Assembly (NCBI GenBank): GCA_943326825.2
Contig: CALPUT020000144.1
Span: forward strand, 1 to 6,565
From: Chryseobacterium gleum
GTDB lineage: Bacteria; Bacteroidota; Bacteroidia; Flavobacteriales_D; Crocinitomicaceae
Reading direction: 5' to 3'
Length of the DNA stretch: 6,565 nt
Part shown: one piece after another, positions 1 to 6,565 of the stretch
Layout of the letters: each line of letters begins with the position of its first letter
Numbering within the stretch: position 1 is the first letter of the stretch
Notes under the pieces: model-generated
Told to the model about the DNA's origin: nothing
The model's input: only the letters and a program-made list of their open reading frames with translations
The model's database searches: none
Position numbers and translations under genes: made by a program

Positions 1-347
1 AAAGAGTTGACCATTAACAACGCCATGATCCCAACTATACGCTAAGGCACCTGCTGCCGATAAAAGCACTGAACTTCCAACGCATACTTCCTGATCATTT
101 CCAGCTAAAACGACTGGTAAACTATGTACCGTAATTACAACTTGATCTGTATTTGTACAATTATTTCCATCTGTGCCTGTTACAGTATAGGTTAAGTTCC
201 CCACAGTAGGAGTAAAGAGTTGACCATTAACAACGCCATGATCCCAACTATACGCCAAGGCACCTGCTGCCGATAAAAGCACCGAACTTCCAACGCATAC
301 TACCTGATCATTTCCAGCTAAAACGACTGGTAAACTATGCACTGTAA
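1..347 (-). repeat. Tandem in-frame direct repeat, 213-base period, encoding Ig/PKD-like domains
   Basis: Bases 214-347 recur at 1-134, exactly 213 bases (71 codons) apart. I count five mismatches in 134 bases, at 43/256, 70/283, 89/302, 127/340 and 130/343. Four are synonymous and one changes Val to Glu (DQVVCVG versus DQEVCVG). Each unit carries LPVVLAGNDQ, a VCVGSS segment, a YSWDHG core and TPTVGNLTYTVTGTDGNN, typical of Ig-like or PKD-like domains in Bacteroidota surface proteins. The second unit is cut by the window edge, so the copy number is unknown. Confidence 0.95.
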
Positions 348-3279
348 CAAAAGTTGAACTAGAATTCGCAGATAATCCTTGTGCATTATAAACAGTAACA
401 CTATAATTTCCTGCAATAGAAACTACAATCGATTGAGTTGTTGCGCCGGTTGACCATAAATAAGAAGTTGCTGTTGAAGATGTTAAAGTTACGGAATTAC
501 CTTGACAAAAGGACAAACCAATCGAAGCTGAAATAATAGGAGTTGAAGGAGCCGTTGCTGCTTGTGTCAATAAACATTCCGAAAATTCTGACGTGGAATT
601 TAGATTATCAGTAGCTAAACAAGTAATAAAACTTCCAACTGGAATAACAGCAGAAAATGAAATATTAATTGTTGCATTTCCAGAAGAATTGGTTGTTATT
701 ATTTGAGTACCAATTAATATTTTACCTTCCCCATTTCCTGATTGATTGCAGCTTACATTAGAATAATATTGGATTGTATAAGCTGTATTTGCTTTTGAAT
801 TAAAAGTTCCAACAATTGAAATTTGTGAAGAAGTTACATACGAACTTGTAATAATTGGATAATTTTGAGTTCCATTTGGTCCTGAATCTACATCTAATAC
901 ATCTAAACCAGAAGGAGTATAATCTGCATCTATATCAATTGCCATTTCAGTATTATTATAAAATATATTTGACTTAAATGAATTACCAAAACCTGTGTTT
1001 GATTCTAAAAGAATTCCAAAAACATTATTTGCAATTACATTTCCATCCACTGAATTAACTCCACCAATCATATTGTTTGCACTTTCATTCATTAAGAAGA
1101 TGCCGGCACTATAAGTTCCCGCATTTCCATTCCCAGCAACAGCAACCTGATTAGCACTGGTTCCTATGTAATTTGATTTAATCGTATTGTTAAATGTGCT
1201 ATCCATCCAAATTCCTGCTTCATCCGAAGAGTTTGCCATAATTACATTTCCAGAAATGATATTAGAAGATGTACCATTTGATAATAAAATCCCTGCATTT
1301 TGATTTCCTAAAGGGGTAACTCCATCAATAGTTGATCCAATTAAATTATTTACAACCTCATTTCCAGTAGCACCCACTCCTTGAATCATCACGCCTCGAT
1401 TTCCACCTGAAATTAAATTGGGTTCCATAGCATTTGTTCCTCCAACAAAATTATAAGAAGATGAATCTAAAATTTGAATACCATGAGCAATGCTTCCGCT
1501 AGAAGAAACACCCGTTAAAGTTGTTCCAAAATAATTCCCGAAAACTGAATTAGAATCTGATTTTTCAAAAATGATTCCGCCTCCAATTAAATTACGAGTC
1601 GCATTGGTTATTCCTCCAATACTATTAAAATCTTGATTATTAAAATGAAGTGCAGCATCCGATGGCGATACTCCGTTGGTGCTCATTCCTATAAAACAAC
1701 CTTGAATAGTATTATTATCTTTGCTTTTTGAATAACCTTCCTCATATAAAAAATCAATATTTCCATTTACTAGAGAAAGTCCTTTTAAGGTGTTATTTCC
1801 GCAGTGAAATGCAAAAGTCCCTCCAGTATGTATACCATCGACTTTTACTTTTATTGCCATATTCAATCCTAAATTGAAGCCATTTGTGTTTTCAGCCCCA
1901 CCAGTTTGAGTATATCCATTTACGTTGATTGGATAAAAAATTTCAGAATAGTCTATAGTTGGAGTGATTGTTTTTACTCCTGTACCAGAAATACCAAAGG
2001 TAATTGGCATTGGAGTAATATCATAAAAATCGTAAGGAGGACGAGCATTTGATTCTTCCAAAGCAGCTCGAAGTGAACAAACTCCACCAGTTGTTAAACA
2101 AATTCCATCACCAGGAGTTTTATCGGATAAATCAGTGGTACTGTTTACTACAAATGAATTAACAACTTCTTTATTAAACGTCAAAGGAACCCTCAATAAA
2201 TCTCTATCATACGTACCAGAATTCCATTTTGTATAATACATGTAACACGTTTGTCCAGGTTGTTCAAAATTTCTTGTAACATCAGTATGATCAATGATTG
2301 AAGGATATAAAGACCCTCCAACTGCCCAAGTTGAAGTCGTTTGTAAAATCAAGCGAGGATACGACCAATTAATTAGATCATCTGATAAGGCATAGAAGAA
2401 TCCATAGGTCATTACTCCATTAACAACACTATTAGTATAATCCACAACCATGTATTTTCCAAAATAAGTATTATACGTTAAACTAGAACACATTTTAGCA
2501 ATACGATCTCTAGAAACTGGAGCTAATACTTTATCTGCAACATTGTATCCTGTTGCGGTATATGGATTTACAAATGAAACCGTATAACCAGTGCCATCCC
2601 ATCCTCTCCAACTTGTTGGATCACTTAAATTATTTGTTCTTATTACTCCAGTTCCCCAATCTTGTAATAAATGTGCTTCCAAATGAACAAGAACATAATA
2701 ATACCCATCTTTTTTTATAATGTTTGATCCACCAAAAATTCCAAAAGGAGTATGAACTGTTGGATAAGGAGATTGATAAGGAGAAGCTGCCACCAAATTA
2801 CTTGGAGCCGAAGTATGAGAATATGTTTGGCCTCCATTCGTTGAAGAGGCATATGTGATTCCGTTGTACCAGCAATTATTCCAGTTACCACAAGGAACAT
2901 ACTCGTCGTGAATTAAAGCGTGAACTGTTGTCCCATCTTCCGTATAAGTTGAAGAAATCCATTCTTGATTATTGAATTTTGAAGGATCCGAATCTAAATC
3001 TGAAGTCATTACTGAAGCACAATCTTTTGTTAAAGAAGTAAAATTTGCACCCGTCATTCTCCAACTAGTATAATGAGAAGCCATTAAATTTAAGTTGCCA
3101 GAAGCATCGCGAAAAACTCTTGTTGGAGCGTCTGGTATATCAATTGAATTGCATTTTGAAACTGAATAATCAAACACCATTTCAACAGAGCCAACCGTAG
3201 GAGTTCCCGGGTATATTATTTGAGAAAAAAACGTAAACGAAATCAGCAGAGAAATTGCTAATAAAAATCCTTTTACCAT
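1..3279 (-). CDS. Very large secreted multidomain protein: propeller, CSLREA beta-helix, Ig-like repeats (3' end beyond window)
   Basis: The frame is open for 1093 codons from ATG at 3279 to the window edge with no stop. Residues 1-19 look like a signal peptide (hydrophobic core, then FFS before Q20). Residues about 25-370 form a propeller-like domain with SSTNGG (near 145), SNIIKKDGYYY (from 185) and DPTSWRGWDG (220-229). This resembles uncharacterised five-bladed, glycosidase-like secreted proteins; I claim no catalytic residues. Residues 375-412 match the CSLREA pattern: VNSTTD, PGDGIC, then CSLRAALEESNA at 401-412. A right-handed parallel beta-helix follows (about 425-785), rich in N, G, I and S with turns such as NLIGG, NFVGG and NMIGG. 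Next come the beta-sandwich usual after such helices (about 800-905, with SGNGEGK and SEFSEC), an Ig-like domain (about 912-976, with WSTGATTQSI) and Ig/PKD-like repeats of 71 residues from 979. A T9SS sorting domain is expected beyond the window but not seen. The role is inferred to be adhesion or polysaccharide interaction outside the cell. The start lacks a Shine-Dalgarno and sits behind an A-rich leader, as is usual in Bacteroidota. Confidence 0.9.
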   Translation of the reverse strand, partial: MVKGFLLAISLLISFTFFSQIIYPGTPTVGSVEMVFDYSVSKCNSIDIPDAPTRVFRDASGNLNLMASHYTSWRMTGANFTSLTKDCASVMTSDLDSDPSKFNNQEWISSTYTEDGTTVHALIHDEYVPCGNWNNCWYNGITYASSTNGGQTYSHTSAPSNLVAASPYQSPYPTVHTPFGIFGGSNIIKKDGYYYVLVHLEAHLLQDWGTGVIRTNNLSDPTSWRGWDGTGYTVSFVNPYTATGYNVADKVLAPVSRDRIAKMCSSLTYNTYFGKYMVVDYTNSVVNGVMTYGFFYALSDDLINWSYPRLILQTTSTWAVGGSLYPSIIDHTDVTRNFEQPGQTCYMYYTKWNSGTYDRDLLRVPLTFNKEVVNSFVVNSTTDLSDKTPGDGICLTTGGVCSLRAALEESNARPPYDFYDITPMPITFGISGTGVKTITPTIDYSEIFYPINVNGYTQTGGAENTNGFNLGLNMAIKVKVDGIHTGGTFAFHCGNNTLKGLSLVNGNIDFLYEEGYSKSKDNNTIQGCFIGMSTNGVSPSDAALHFNNQDFNSIGGITNATRNLIGGGIIFEKSDSNSVFGNYFGTTLTGVSSSGSIAHGIQILDSSSYNFVGGTNAMEPNLISGGNRGVMIQGVGATGNEVVNNLIGSTIDGVTPLGNQNAGILLSNGTSSNIISGNVIMANSSDEAGIWMDSTFNNTIKSNYIGTSANQVAVAGNGNAGTYSAGIFLMNESANNMIGGVNSVDGNVIANNVFGILLESNTGFGNSFKSNIFYNNTEMAIDIDADYTPSGLDVLDVDSGPNGTQNYPIITSSYVTSSQISIVGTFNSKANTAYTIQYYSNVSCNQSGNGEGKILIGTQIITTNSSGNATINISFSAVIPVGSFITCLATDNLNSTSEFSECLLTQAATAPSTPIISASIGLSFCQGNSVTLTSSTATSYLWSTGATTQSIVVSIAGNYSVTVYNAQGLSANSSSTFVTVHSLPVVLAGNDQVVCVGSSVLLSAAGALAYSWDHGVVNGQLFTPTVGNLTYTVTGTDGNNCTNTDQVVITVHSLPVVLAGNDQEVCVGSSVLLSAAGALAYSWDHGVVNGQLF

Positions 3280-3419
3280 ATCAATAATTTTATTTTTGAA
3301 ATTGAAGTAACTAAACAAATAAAACGATTAATTAATTAAAATAAAACCTATTTACTTCTCAATGAACAAATAACTTAAACTAATGAATATTAGTAATATA
3401 TCATCGAATAAAAGAAATT
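3280..3419. other. AT-rich leader between the large secreted-protein gene and the symporter remnant
   Basis: This stretch has no credible open frame on either strand. It is almost entirely A and T with short palindromes, such as CTAAT-gaat-ATTAG at 3380-3393 and a TTAATTAATTAA tract near 3328-3339. It must carry the promoter and 5' leader of the minus-strand gene starting at 3279. I see no riboswitch-like or strong hairpin structure in it. Confidence 0.6.
3343..3370 (-). promoter_or_regulatory. Candidate Bacteroidota-type promoter for the large secreted-protein gene
   Basis: On the minus strand, TTTG (3370-3367) is followed after 16 bases by TAGGTTTT (3350-3343). This resembles the Bacteroidota -33 TTTG and -7 TAnnTTTG elements, but the last base differs from consensus and the spacer is slightly short. 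It would start transcription roughly 55-60 bases before the ATG at 3279. In such AT-rich sequence a match of this quality can arise by chance. Confidence 0.25.
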
Positions 3420-3709
3420 TTAATTCTCAAACTCTTTTCTTCCAGAAGCGATTTCCATATCAAATTCTCCTTCACTTTTTGCTAATACGACAGATGCTAA
3501 TTAATTTCCTAGAACATTTATATTAGTTCTTCCCATATCCATCAGTGCATCAACCGCAAGAATAACAATCGCTTTTTCTGGGTCCAACCCCATAGAAGCT
3601 AATGTTCCAGCAAGTATAACAAATGAAGCTCCACGAACTCCAGCAACACCTTTACTAGTTAACATTAGTACAAAACACATTGTAATTTATTGAGGAATCG
3701 TTAATTCGA
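3420..3709 (-). pseudogene. C-terminal remnant of a dicarboxylate/amino acid:cation symporter (DctA/GltP family)
   Basis: Read from about 3709 leftward, the frame gives FELTIPQ, a stop, then ITMCFVLMLTSKGVAGVRG, ASFVILAG, MDMGRTNINVLGN, a second stop, and LASVVLAKSEGEFD before the terminal TAA at 3422-3420. These are hallmark segments of the last third of Na+/H+-coupled dicarboxylate or glutamate symporters: the LTSKG hairpin loop and the DMGRTNxNVxGN motif, whose Asp, Arg and Asn line the substrate and cation sites. The family is normally around 400-450 residues; only about 95 remain, and the N-terminal membrane segments are gone. TAA codons at 3689-3687 (where a Gln follows PQ in relatives) and at 3503-3501 (after VLGN) interrupt it. 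From the ATG at 3680 the first stop comes after 59 codons, so no working transporter is possible. The subfamily (DctA versus GltP) cannot be decided from this piece. Confidence 0.88.
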
Positions 3710-4035
3710 AAAGAATTAGGATTGATTGGAGATACGAATATTAACATAGATTTAACTGGCGATTTTAAACAAATTAAAAACATCGAATTCATCGATCAAA
3801 ATCCGATTGGGAAATCTTCTAGAAGTAATCCAATTATGTATGTTAAAGCATTTGATGACATTCGTGAATTATTTTCAAGACAACAAGTCGCTAAATTAAG
3901 AGGTTATAAACCTGGTTTTTTTTTAGTTTCAATGTAGAAGGTGGACGATGTGAAATTTTTGAAGGTACTCCTCAAGACTTAATAAAAATAGAAGGGAATT
4001 ATACAGGGAAATTTGTGAAAGAAAAACTAAATTAA
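3701..4035 (+). pseudogene. uvrA: Decayed 3' remnant of uvrA (excinuclease ABC subunit A), frameshifted and internally deleted
   Basis: UvrA is the DNA-damage-recognising ATPase of nucleotide excision repair. The plus-strand frame from about 3701 gives LGLIGD, IKNIEFIDQNPIGKSSRSNP, then FDDIRELFS and RGYKPGFF. This is the distinctive stretch before the second zinc finger of UvrA. The frame then breaks at a run of nine T (3916-3924): removing one T restores FSFNVEGGRCE, the expected continuation. Directly after GGRCE the sequence jumps to IFEGTPQDLIKIEGNYTGKF and KEKLN, which matches the extreme UvrA C-terminus (EGTP followed by YTG and a Lys/Leu-rich end). The rest of the zinc finger and the ABC signature and Walker B of the second ATPase domain are missing, roughly 170 residues by comparison with the E. 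coli protein. The N-terminal two thirds are also absent. The TTG at 3722 is not a real start. The remnant ends six bases before the convergent gene at 4041. Confidence 0.9.
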
Positions 4036-4040
4036 AATTT

Positions 4041-5024
4041 CTATTCTATTATTATTTTGAAATGATTTATCGAATTAATTTGATAAATGGAAATGAACAA
4101 GACTGATTGAGAAAATTTAGATAAATCTAATTGCTGATTCATTTCGAATTTTTCTTCACTAAGAAGATTTCCAGAAATATCAAATATTTTAGTAATCCCT
4201 TCATCTTTTGTGCTAATAGTCACAATTCCTTTAGTTGGATTTGGATAAACTGAAACTGAATTTAATTGATTTTCATATAAACTCAACGGATTCATATGCA
4301 TTGTTGCAACAGCATCTAAATCAAAACCACCTGATGCAAAAGGAGTTGGATAACAATCATTGATTCGATTTCCAGCAGTATCTAAACTACCAATATTCGT
4401 AATACTTCCAATGACATCAACCAATTTAATGTGTGAAATAGCATTTACATCCAAATTTGCAGAATCTTTTAATTCTTCTAAGTCAAAAGGTGTTCCATAC
4501 CCTTGTTTGTATTTTCCTGCTAAATTATTTACGGCATCACAACTTGCAAATGCATAAGGTCCAACTTGTGTTGAAGTTTGAAATAAACTAGAAGAAGAAA
4601 AGCGAATGAAATGAATACCATCTGAACTTACTTCAACAAATGCTAATTCTAAATAATCATTAGCAAATCCATTTTCAAATACCGCAAAATCAGGGCCTAA
4701 TCCATTGTATATAGTTGAAGCAAAATTTACAATCACAATACCTGAATCACCTAAAGAAACGATATTATTCGAATTTCCCTCAGCAGTATATAATCCGGCT
4801 TGAGGATCACCATATGAAACTCTATTTGTACCTGAAATTTGAAAACTTTTATCATTAATATCAAGATAACCTCTTTGGATTTCAATACCCGTTGCCCATG
4901 CTTCAATAATAGATGAATCTTTATATATGGCTGTTGAACCTGCAGTGCCAGGAACAGTTGCATATTGTGCAGACAATTCAAAAACTAAAGAAATGCAGAT
5001 AATAAGTTGAATTAATTTATTCAT
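4041..5024 (-). CDS. Secreted cell-surface protein with T9SS type A sorting domain, partner of the receptor operon
   Basis: This 327-residue protein has a Sec signal peptide (1-19, ending LSA before Q20). Its globular domain runs to about residue 245. The C-terminal T9SS sorting domain begins near 258, with YPNPTKG at 260, IFDISGNLL and a final FKIIIE. The core carries GPDFAVFENGF, LAFVEVSSDGIHF, NLAGKYKQGYGTPFDL and PTPFASGGFDLDAVA. I recognise this pattern from uncharacterised cell-surface proteins of Bacteroidota and other phyla, often encoded beside TonB receptors and YncE-like propellers. No enzyme motif is evident, and a beta-sandwich binding role is a guess. The usual GxYF motif of the sorting domain reads VLFISIY, a mild departure. 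ATG at 5024 lies inside the end of the upstream gene (ATGAATAA shared, 8 bases), so translation is probably coupled. The protein would cross the outer membrane by T9SS and be anchored or released there, next to the receptor and lipoprotein of the same operon. Confidence 0.88.
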   Translation of the reverse strand: MNKLIQLIICISLVFELSAQYATVPGTAGSTAIYKDSSIIEAWATGIEIQRGYLDINDKSFQISGTNRVSYGDPQAGLYTAEGNSNNIVSLGDSGIVIVNFASTIYNGLGPDFAVFENGFANDYLELAFVEVSSDGIHFIRFSSSSLFQTSTQVGPYAFASCDAVNNLAGKYKQGYGTPFDLEELKDSANLDVNAISHIKLVDVIGSITNIGSLDTAGNRINDCYPTPFASGGFDLDAVATMHMNPLSLYENQLNSVSVYPNPTKGIVTISTKDEGITKIFDISGNLLSEEKFEMNQQLDLSKFSQSVLFISIYQINSINHFKIIIE

Positions 5025-6078
5025 AAAATAATATATTATTAGGATTCAAACCAACATGATAACTCTTTTCGAAAATACCTGATGATGAAAACACACGTAC
5101 ATAACCTGAATTTGTAAAATTCATAGCGTCTAAACAATAAATCTTATTCGTTGAACTGTTGTATTTTATTCCAAATAAAGTTGTAATGTGTGACATGGAA
5201 ATAAAATTGGAATTTATTACAGTTTCCGTTTGAAAATCAAATAAGCAAACACTGTTTGTTGAATTTGAATAATTTTGATAGTTAATTAAAAATTTATCAC
5301 CCATTTTTTCAATTCCAGAAGCATCAAAAGAAAAAGTATTTTCTACTAAATCTGTTTGACTATTAATTCTTACCATTCTTGATGGAATTGAACCATAATT
5401 CCCTCTTGCTATAACATAAACATCTCCTTGATCATCAACTTTTATTGCTCCAGGATTTTTTCCAACGGTAATTTTCTTCGTTTCTTGAAATGAACTTAAA
5501 GAAATGACAGAAACAGTTGAATCAACATTAGGAGTATTAAGTCCTCCTGAATTGGTAACGTATAATTTATTATTCGAAATGGCCAATTGCTCTGGATTAT
5601 CACCTACTTTAATTCGTTGAGAGATTGTTAGTGACGCAGTATCTATTACATCAACATATCCATCATAACAAGTTACATATGCATTCGAACCATTAAATAC
5701 AATTGCTCGTGGTTGTTTAGAAACAGAACCTGCAATCATCGAAATCTGTTTGATTGATTTACCAGTTGATTTTTCTAGAACTTCAATCGTGCTTGAAACA
5801 TTGACAACAATATAAATTTTACCACCATAAACTTCAAGATCATTTCCAGTATCTCCAATTTGACGATTATTTTGAGTTACAAAAAAATTATTATCTATTT
5901 CACTCGAATTAAAATCAACCCAAGAAAGAGTTGAATTATTTTGTTGAAATAAACCTTCACATAAAACAAGCATTCCATTTTTTAGACCATTACTAGTATC
6001 AATAAAAGAAGGCTCTACTTTATGTTTTTTACATGAAGCAACTACGAGTATTAATATTATAAATCTAACGTAACGCAT
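5017..6078 (-). CDS. YncE/BtuG-like beta-propeller surface lipoprotein
   Basis: This 353-residue protein begins with a short lipoprotein signal (1-15) and the lipobox VASC, with C16 as the likely lipidated residue. The mature part is a seven-bladed-type propeller with YncE-like blades: GMLVLCEG and NSTLSWVD (35-55), NRQIGDTGNDLEV and IYIVVN, PRAIVFNGSNAYVT, NPEQLAISNNKLYVTNSGG, NPGAIKVDDQGDVYVIARG, and a closing VGLNPNNILFYE. The opening VLxEG...NxTLS, the NRxxGD segment and the closing VGxxP segment resemble Bacteroides BtuG, which binds cobalamin with extreme affinity and caps the BtuB receptor. It follows a TonB receptor gene and overlaps it by 14 bases (ATGCGTTACGTTAG), the same pairing as btuB-btuG. 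After the lipidated Cys comes KKHK, without the acidic surface-export signal known in some Flavobacteriia, so surface exposure is inferred from family and context. Corrinoid binding is a hypothesis; a generic propeller partner for another TonB substrate is the alternative. Confidence 0.85.
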   Translation of the reverse strand: MRYVRFIILILVVASCKKHKVEPSFIDTSNGLKNGMLVLCEGLFQQNNSTLSWVDFNSSEIDNNFFVTQNNRQIGDTGNDLEVYGGKIYIVVNVSSTIEVLEKSTGKSIKQISMIAGSVSKQPRAIVFNGSNAYVTCYDGYVDVIDTASLTISQRIKVGDNPEQLAISNNKLYVTNSGGLNTPNVDSTVSVISLSSFQETKKITVGKNPGAIKVDDQGDVYVIARGNYGSIPSRMVRINSQTDLVENTFSFDASGIEKMGDKFLINYQNYSNSTNSVCLFDFQTETVINSNFISMSHITTLFGIKYNSSTNKIYCLDAMNFTNSGYVRVFSSSGIFEKSYHVGLNPNNILFYE

Positions 6079-6565
6079 AATTAATTGAAATTAAGACACT
6101 TCTACCTGGCATAACGTAATATTTCACAAAAGCGTAAGAAGAATTAAACAAGTTTTTAAATGTCAACTGTATTCTCAAATCATGTTTTTTCGATAAACTA
6201 ACCTTTGAATAAATTCCAGCATCAAAAATGGCAAAACCATCTATAATATTTGACGAAATATTTTCATTTAAACTATACCTTAAAGATGAATTAAACATTG
6301 AAAAAACCATACCTGAATTTTTTCTATAGTAAGAAATTGAAGCATTTCCTGAATGTTTTGGAATGTAGGCAACTTGATTTTTATAAGTTGGGGAAATTTT
6401 ATCTGAAAAATCTAAGGATTGCTGAAATGTGTAATTACCATTTAATTCTAACCTGTTTTTTTCATTAAGTTGAAAACCTAAATCTATTCGAGCTTCAAAA
6501 CCAGTTGTATGAACTTCACCAATATTTTGCATTGACCAAACGAATAAATTTTTGGTTGGAATGGC
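6065..6565 (-). CDS. TonB-dependent outer-membrane receptor, C-terminal part (5' end beyond window)
   Basis: The frame is open from the right edge and gives 166 residues before TAG at 6067-6065. It is the end of a beta-barrel receptor. NIGEVHTTGFEARIDLGF is the typical 'N-x-G-x-V-x-x-x-G-x-E' strand of TonB-dependent receptors. Alternating amphipathic strands follow (NRLELNGNYTF, HSGNASISYY, FNSSLRYS), then the C-terminal box LTFKNLFNSSYAFVKYYVMPGRS and the last strand ISINYALR. It would import a large scarce nutrient using TonB energy; the plug domain and TonB box are off-window, so the substrate is not readable here. The downstream BtuG-like gene suggests a BtuB-type receptor. The protein ends in Leu-Arg rather than the aromatic residue common in barrel proteins. 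The in-frame ATG at 6532 is an internal methionine, not the start. Confidence 0.92.
   Translation of the reverse strand, partial: AIPTKNLFVWSMQNIGEVHTTGFEARIDLGFQLNEKNRLELNGNYTFQQSLDFSDKISPTYKNQVAYIPKHSGNASISYYRKNSGMVFSMFNSSLRYSLNENISSNIIDGFAIFDAGIYSKVSLSKKHDLRIQLTFKNLFNSSYAFVKYYVMPGRSVLISINYALR

Noticed and set aside
1..347. CRISPR or other noncoding repeat array
   Set aside because: The 213-base units are in frame, code for an Ig/PKD-like domain and differ mainly at synonymous positions; there are no short repeats with unique spacers.
2715..2900. 61-codon minus-strand frame
   Set aside because: It lies inside the 1093-codon secreted-protein gene in another frame and shows no recognisable protein features; it is a shadow.
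3380..3393. Inverted repeat CTAAT-gaat-ATTAG as an operator
   Set aside because: It is short and wholly AT-rich in AT-rich surroundings, so chance occurrence is likely, and no regulator gene is nearby.
3916..3924. Programmed frameshift at the T run
   Set aside because: The restored product would still lack most of the second ATPase domain and all of the N-terminal part, so there is no functional product to justify programmed slippage.
3722..3937. A stand-alone 71-residue protein starting at TTG
   Set aside because: Its sequence is an internal piece of UvrA that starts mid-domain and ends through a frameshift, so it is part of a pseudogene and not a small gene.
4036..4060. Bidirectional terminator between the uvrA remnant and the convergent T9SS gene
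   Set aside because: Only five bases separate the two stops, and I could not find a stable GC-containing hairpin followed by a T run.
4360..4557. 65-codon plus-strand frame
   Set aside because: It is antisense to the T9SS-sorted protein gene, which has clear domain signatures, and has no ribosome binding site or family resemblance.
4751..4981. 76-codon minus-strand frame
   Set aside because: It is an alternative frame within the T9SS-sorted protein gene, with a composition typical of an out-of-frame reading.

Overview
The base composition is AT-rich. Secretion signals are of the Bacteroidota type: a C-terminal type IX secretion (T9SS) sorting domain, a lipoprotein with the lipobox VASC, a TonB-dependent receptor, and start sites without a Shine-Dalgarno sequence. 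Together these point to a marine or freshwater Flavobacteriia-like member of the Bacteroidota. Every intact gene lies on the minus strand, so the window reads from right to left.

Right part (6565 to 4041): a tight three-gene operon. It holds the C-terminal end of a TonB-dependent outer-membrane receptor, a 353-residue beta-propeller lipoprotein resembling the cobalamin-binding surface protein BtuG, and a 327-residue secreted protein with a T9SS type A sorting domain. Successive genes overlap by 14 and 8 bases, which suggests translational coupling. The likely model is a surface-capture and import module: a propeller lipoprotein that binds substrate over a TonB-dependent pore, plus a secreted accessory protein. 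Vitamin B12 or a related corrinoid is the best substrate guess, from resemblance to Bacteroides BtuB/BtuG pairs. No riboswitch is in the window to confirm it.

Middle (4035 to 3280): about 750 bases without an intact gene. This is not blank sequence. It holds two decayed 3' gene ends joined head to head near 3695-3715. On the plus strand is a uvrA remnant with a one-base homopolymer frameshift and an internal deletion. On the minus strand is the tail of a dicarboxylate/amino acid:cation symporter (DctA/GltP family) with two in-frame TAA stops. The remaining 140 bases, 3280 to 3419, form the AT-rich leader of the large gene to the left.

Left part (3279 to 1): one open frame of 1093 codons that runs off the window. 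It encodes a very large secreted multidomain protein: signal peptide, a beta-propeller domain resembling uncharacterised glycosidase-like proteins, a CSLREA-type motif, a right-handed parallel beta-helix with repeated IGG/VGG turns, an Ig-like domain, and then tandem Ig/PKD-like domains. Two copies of the last domain are nearly identical at the DNA level with a 213-base period. It is probably an adhesin or a surface polysaccharide-interacting protein.
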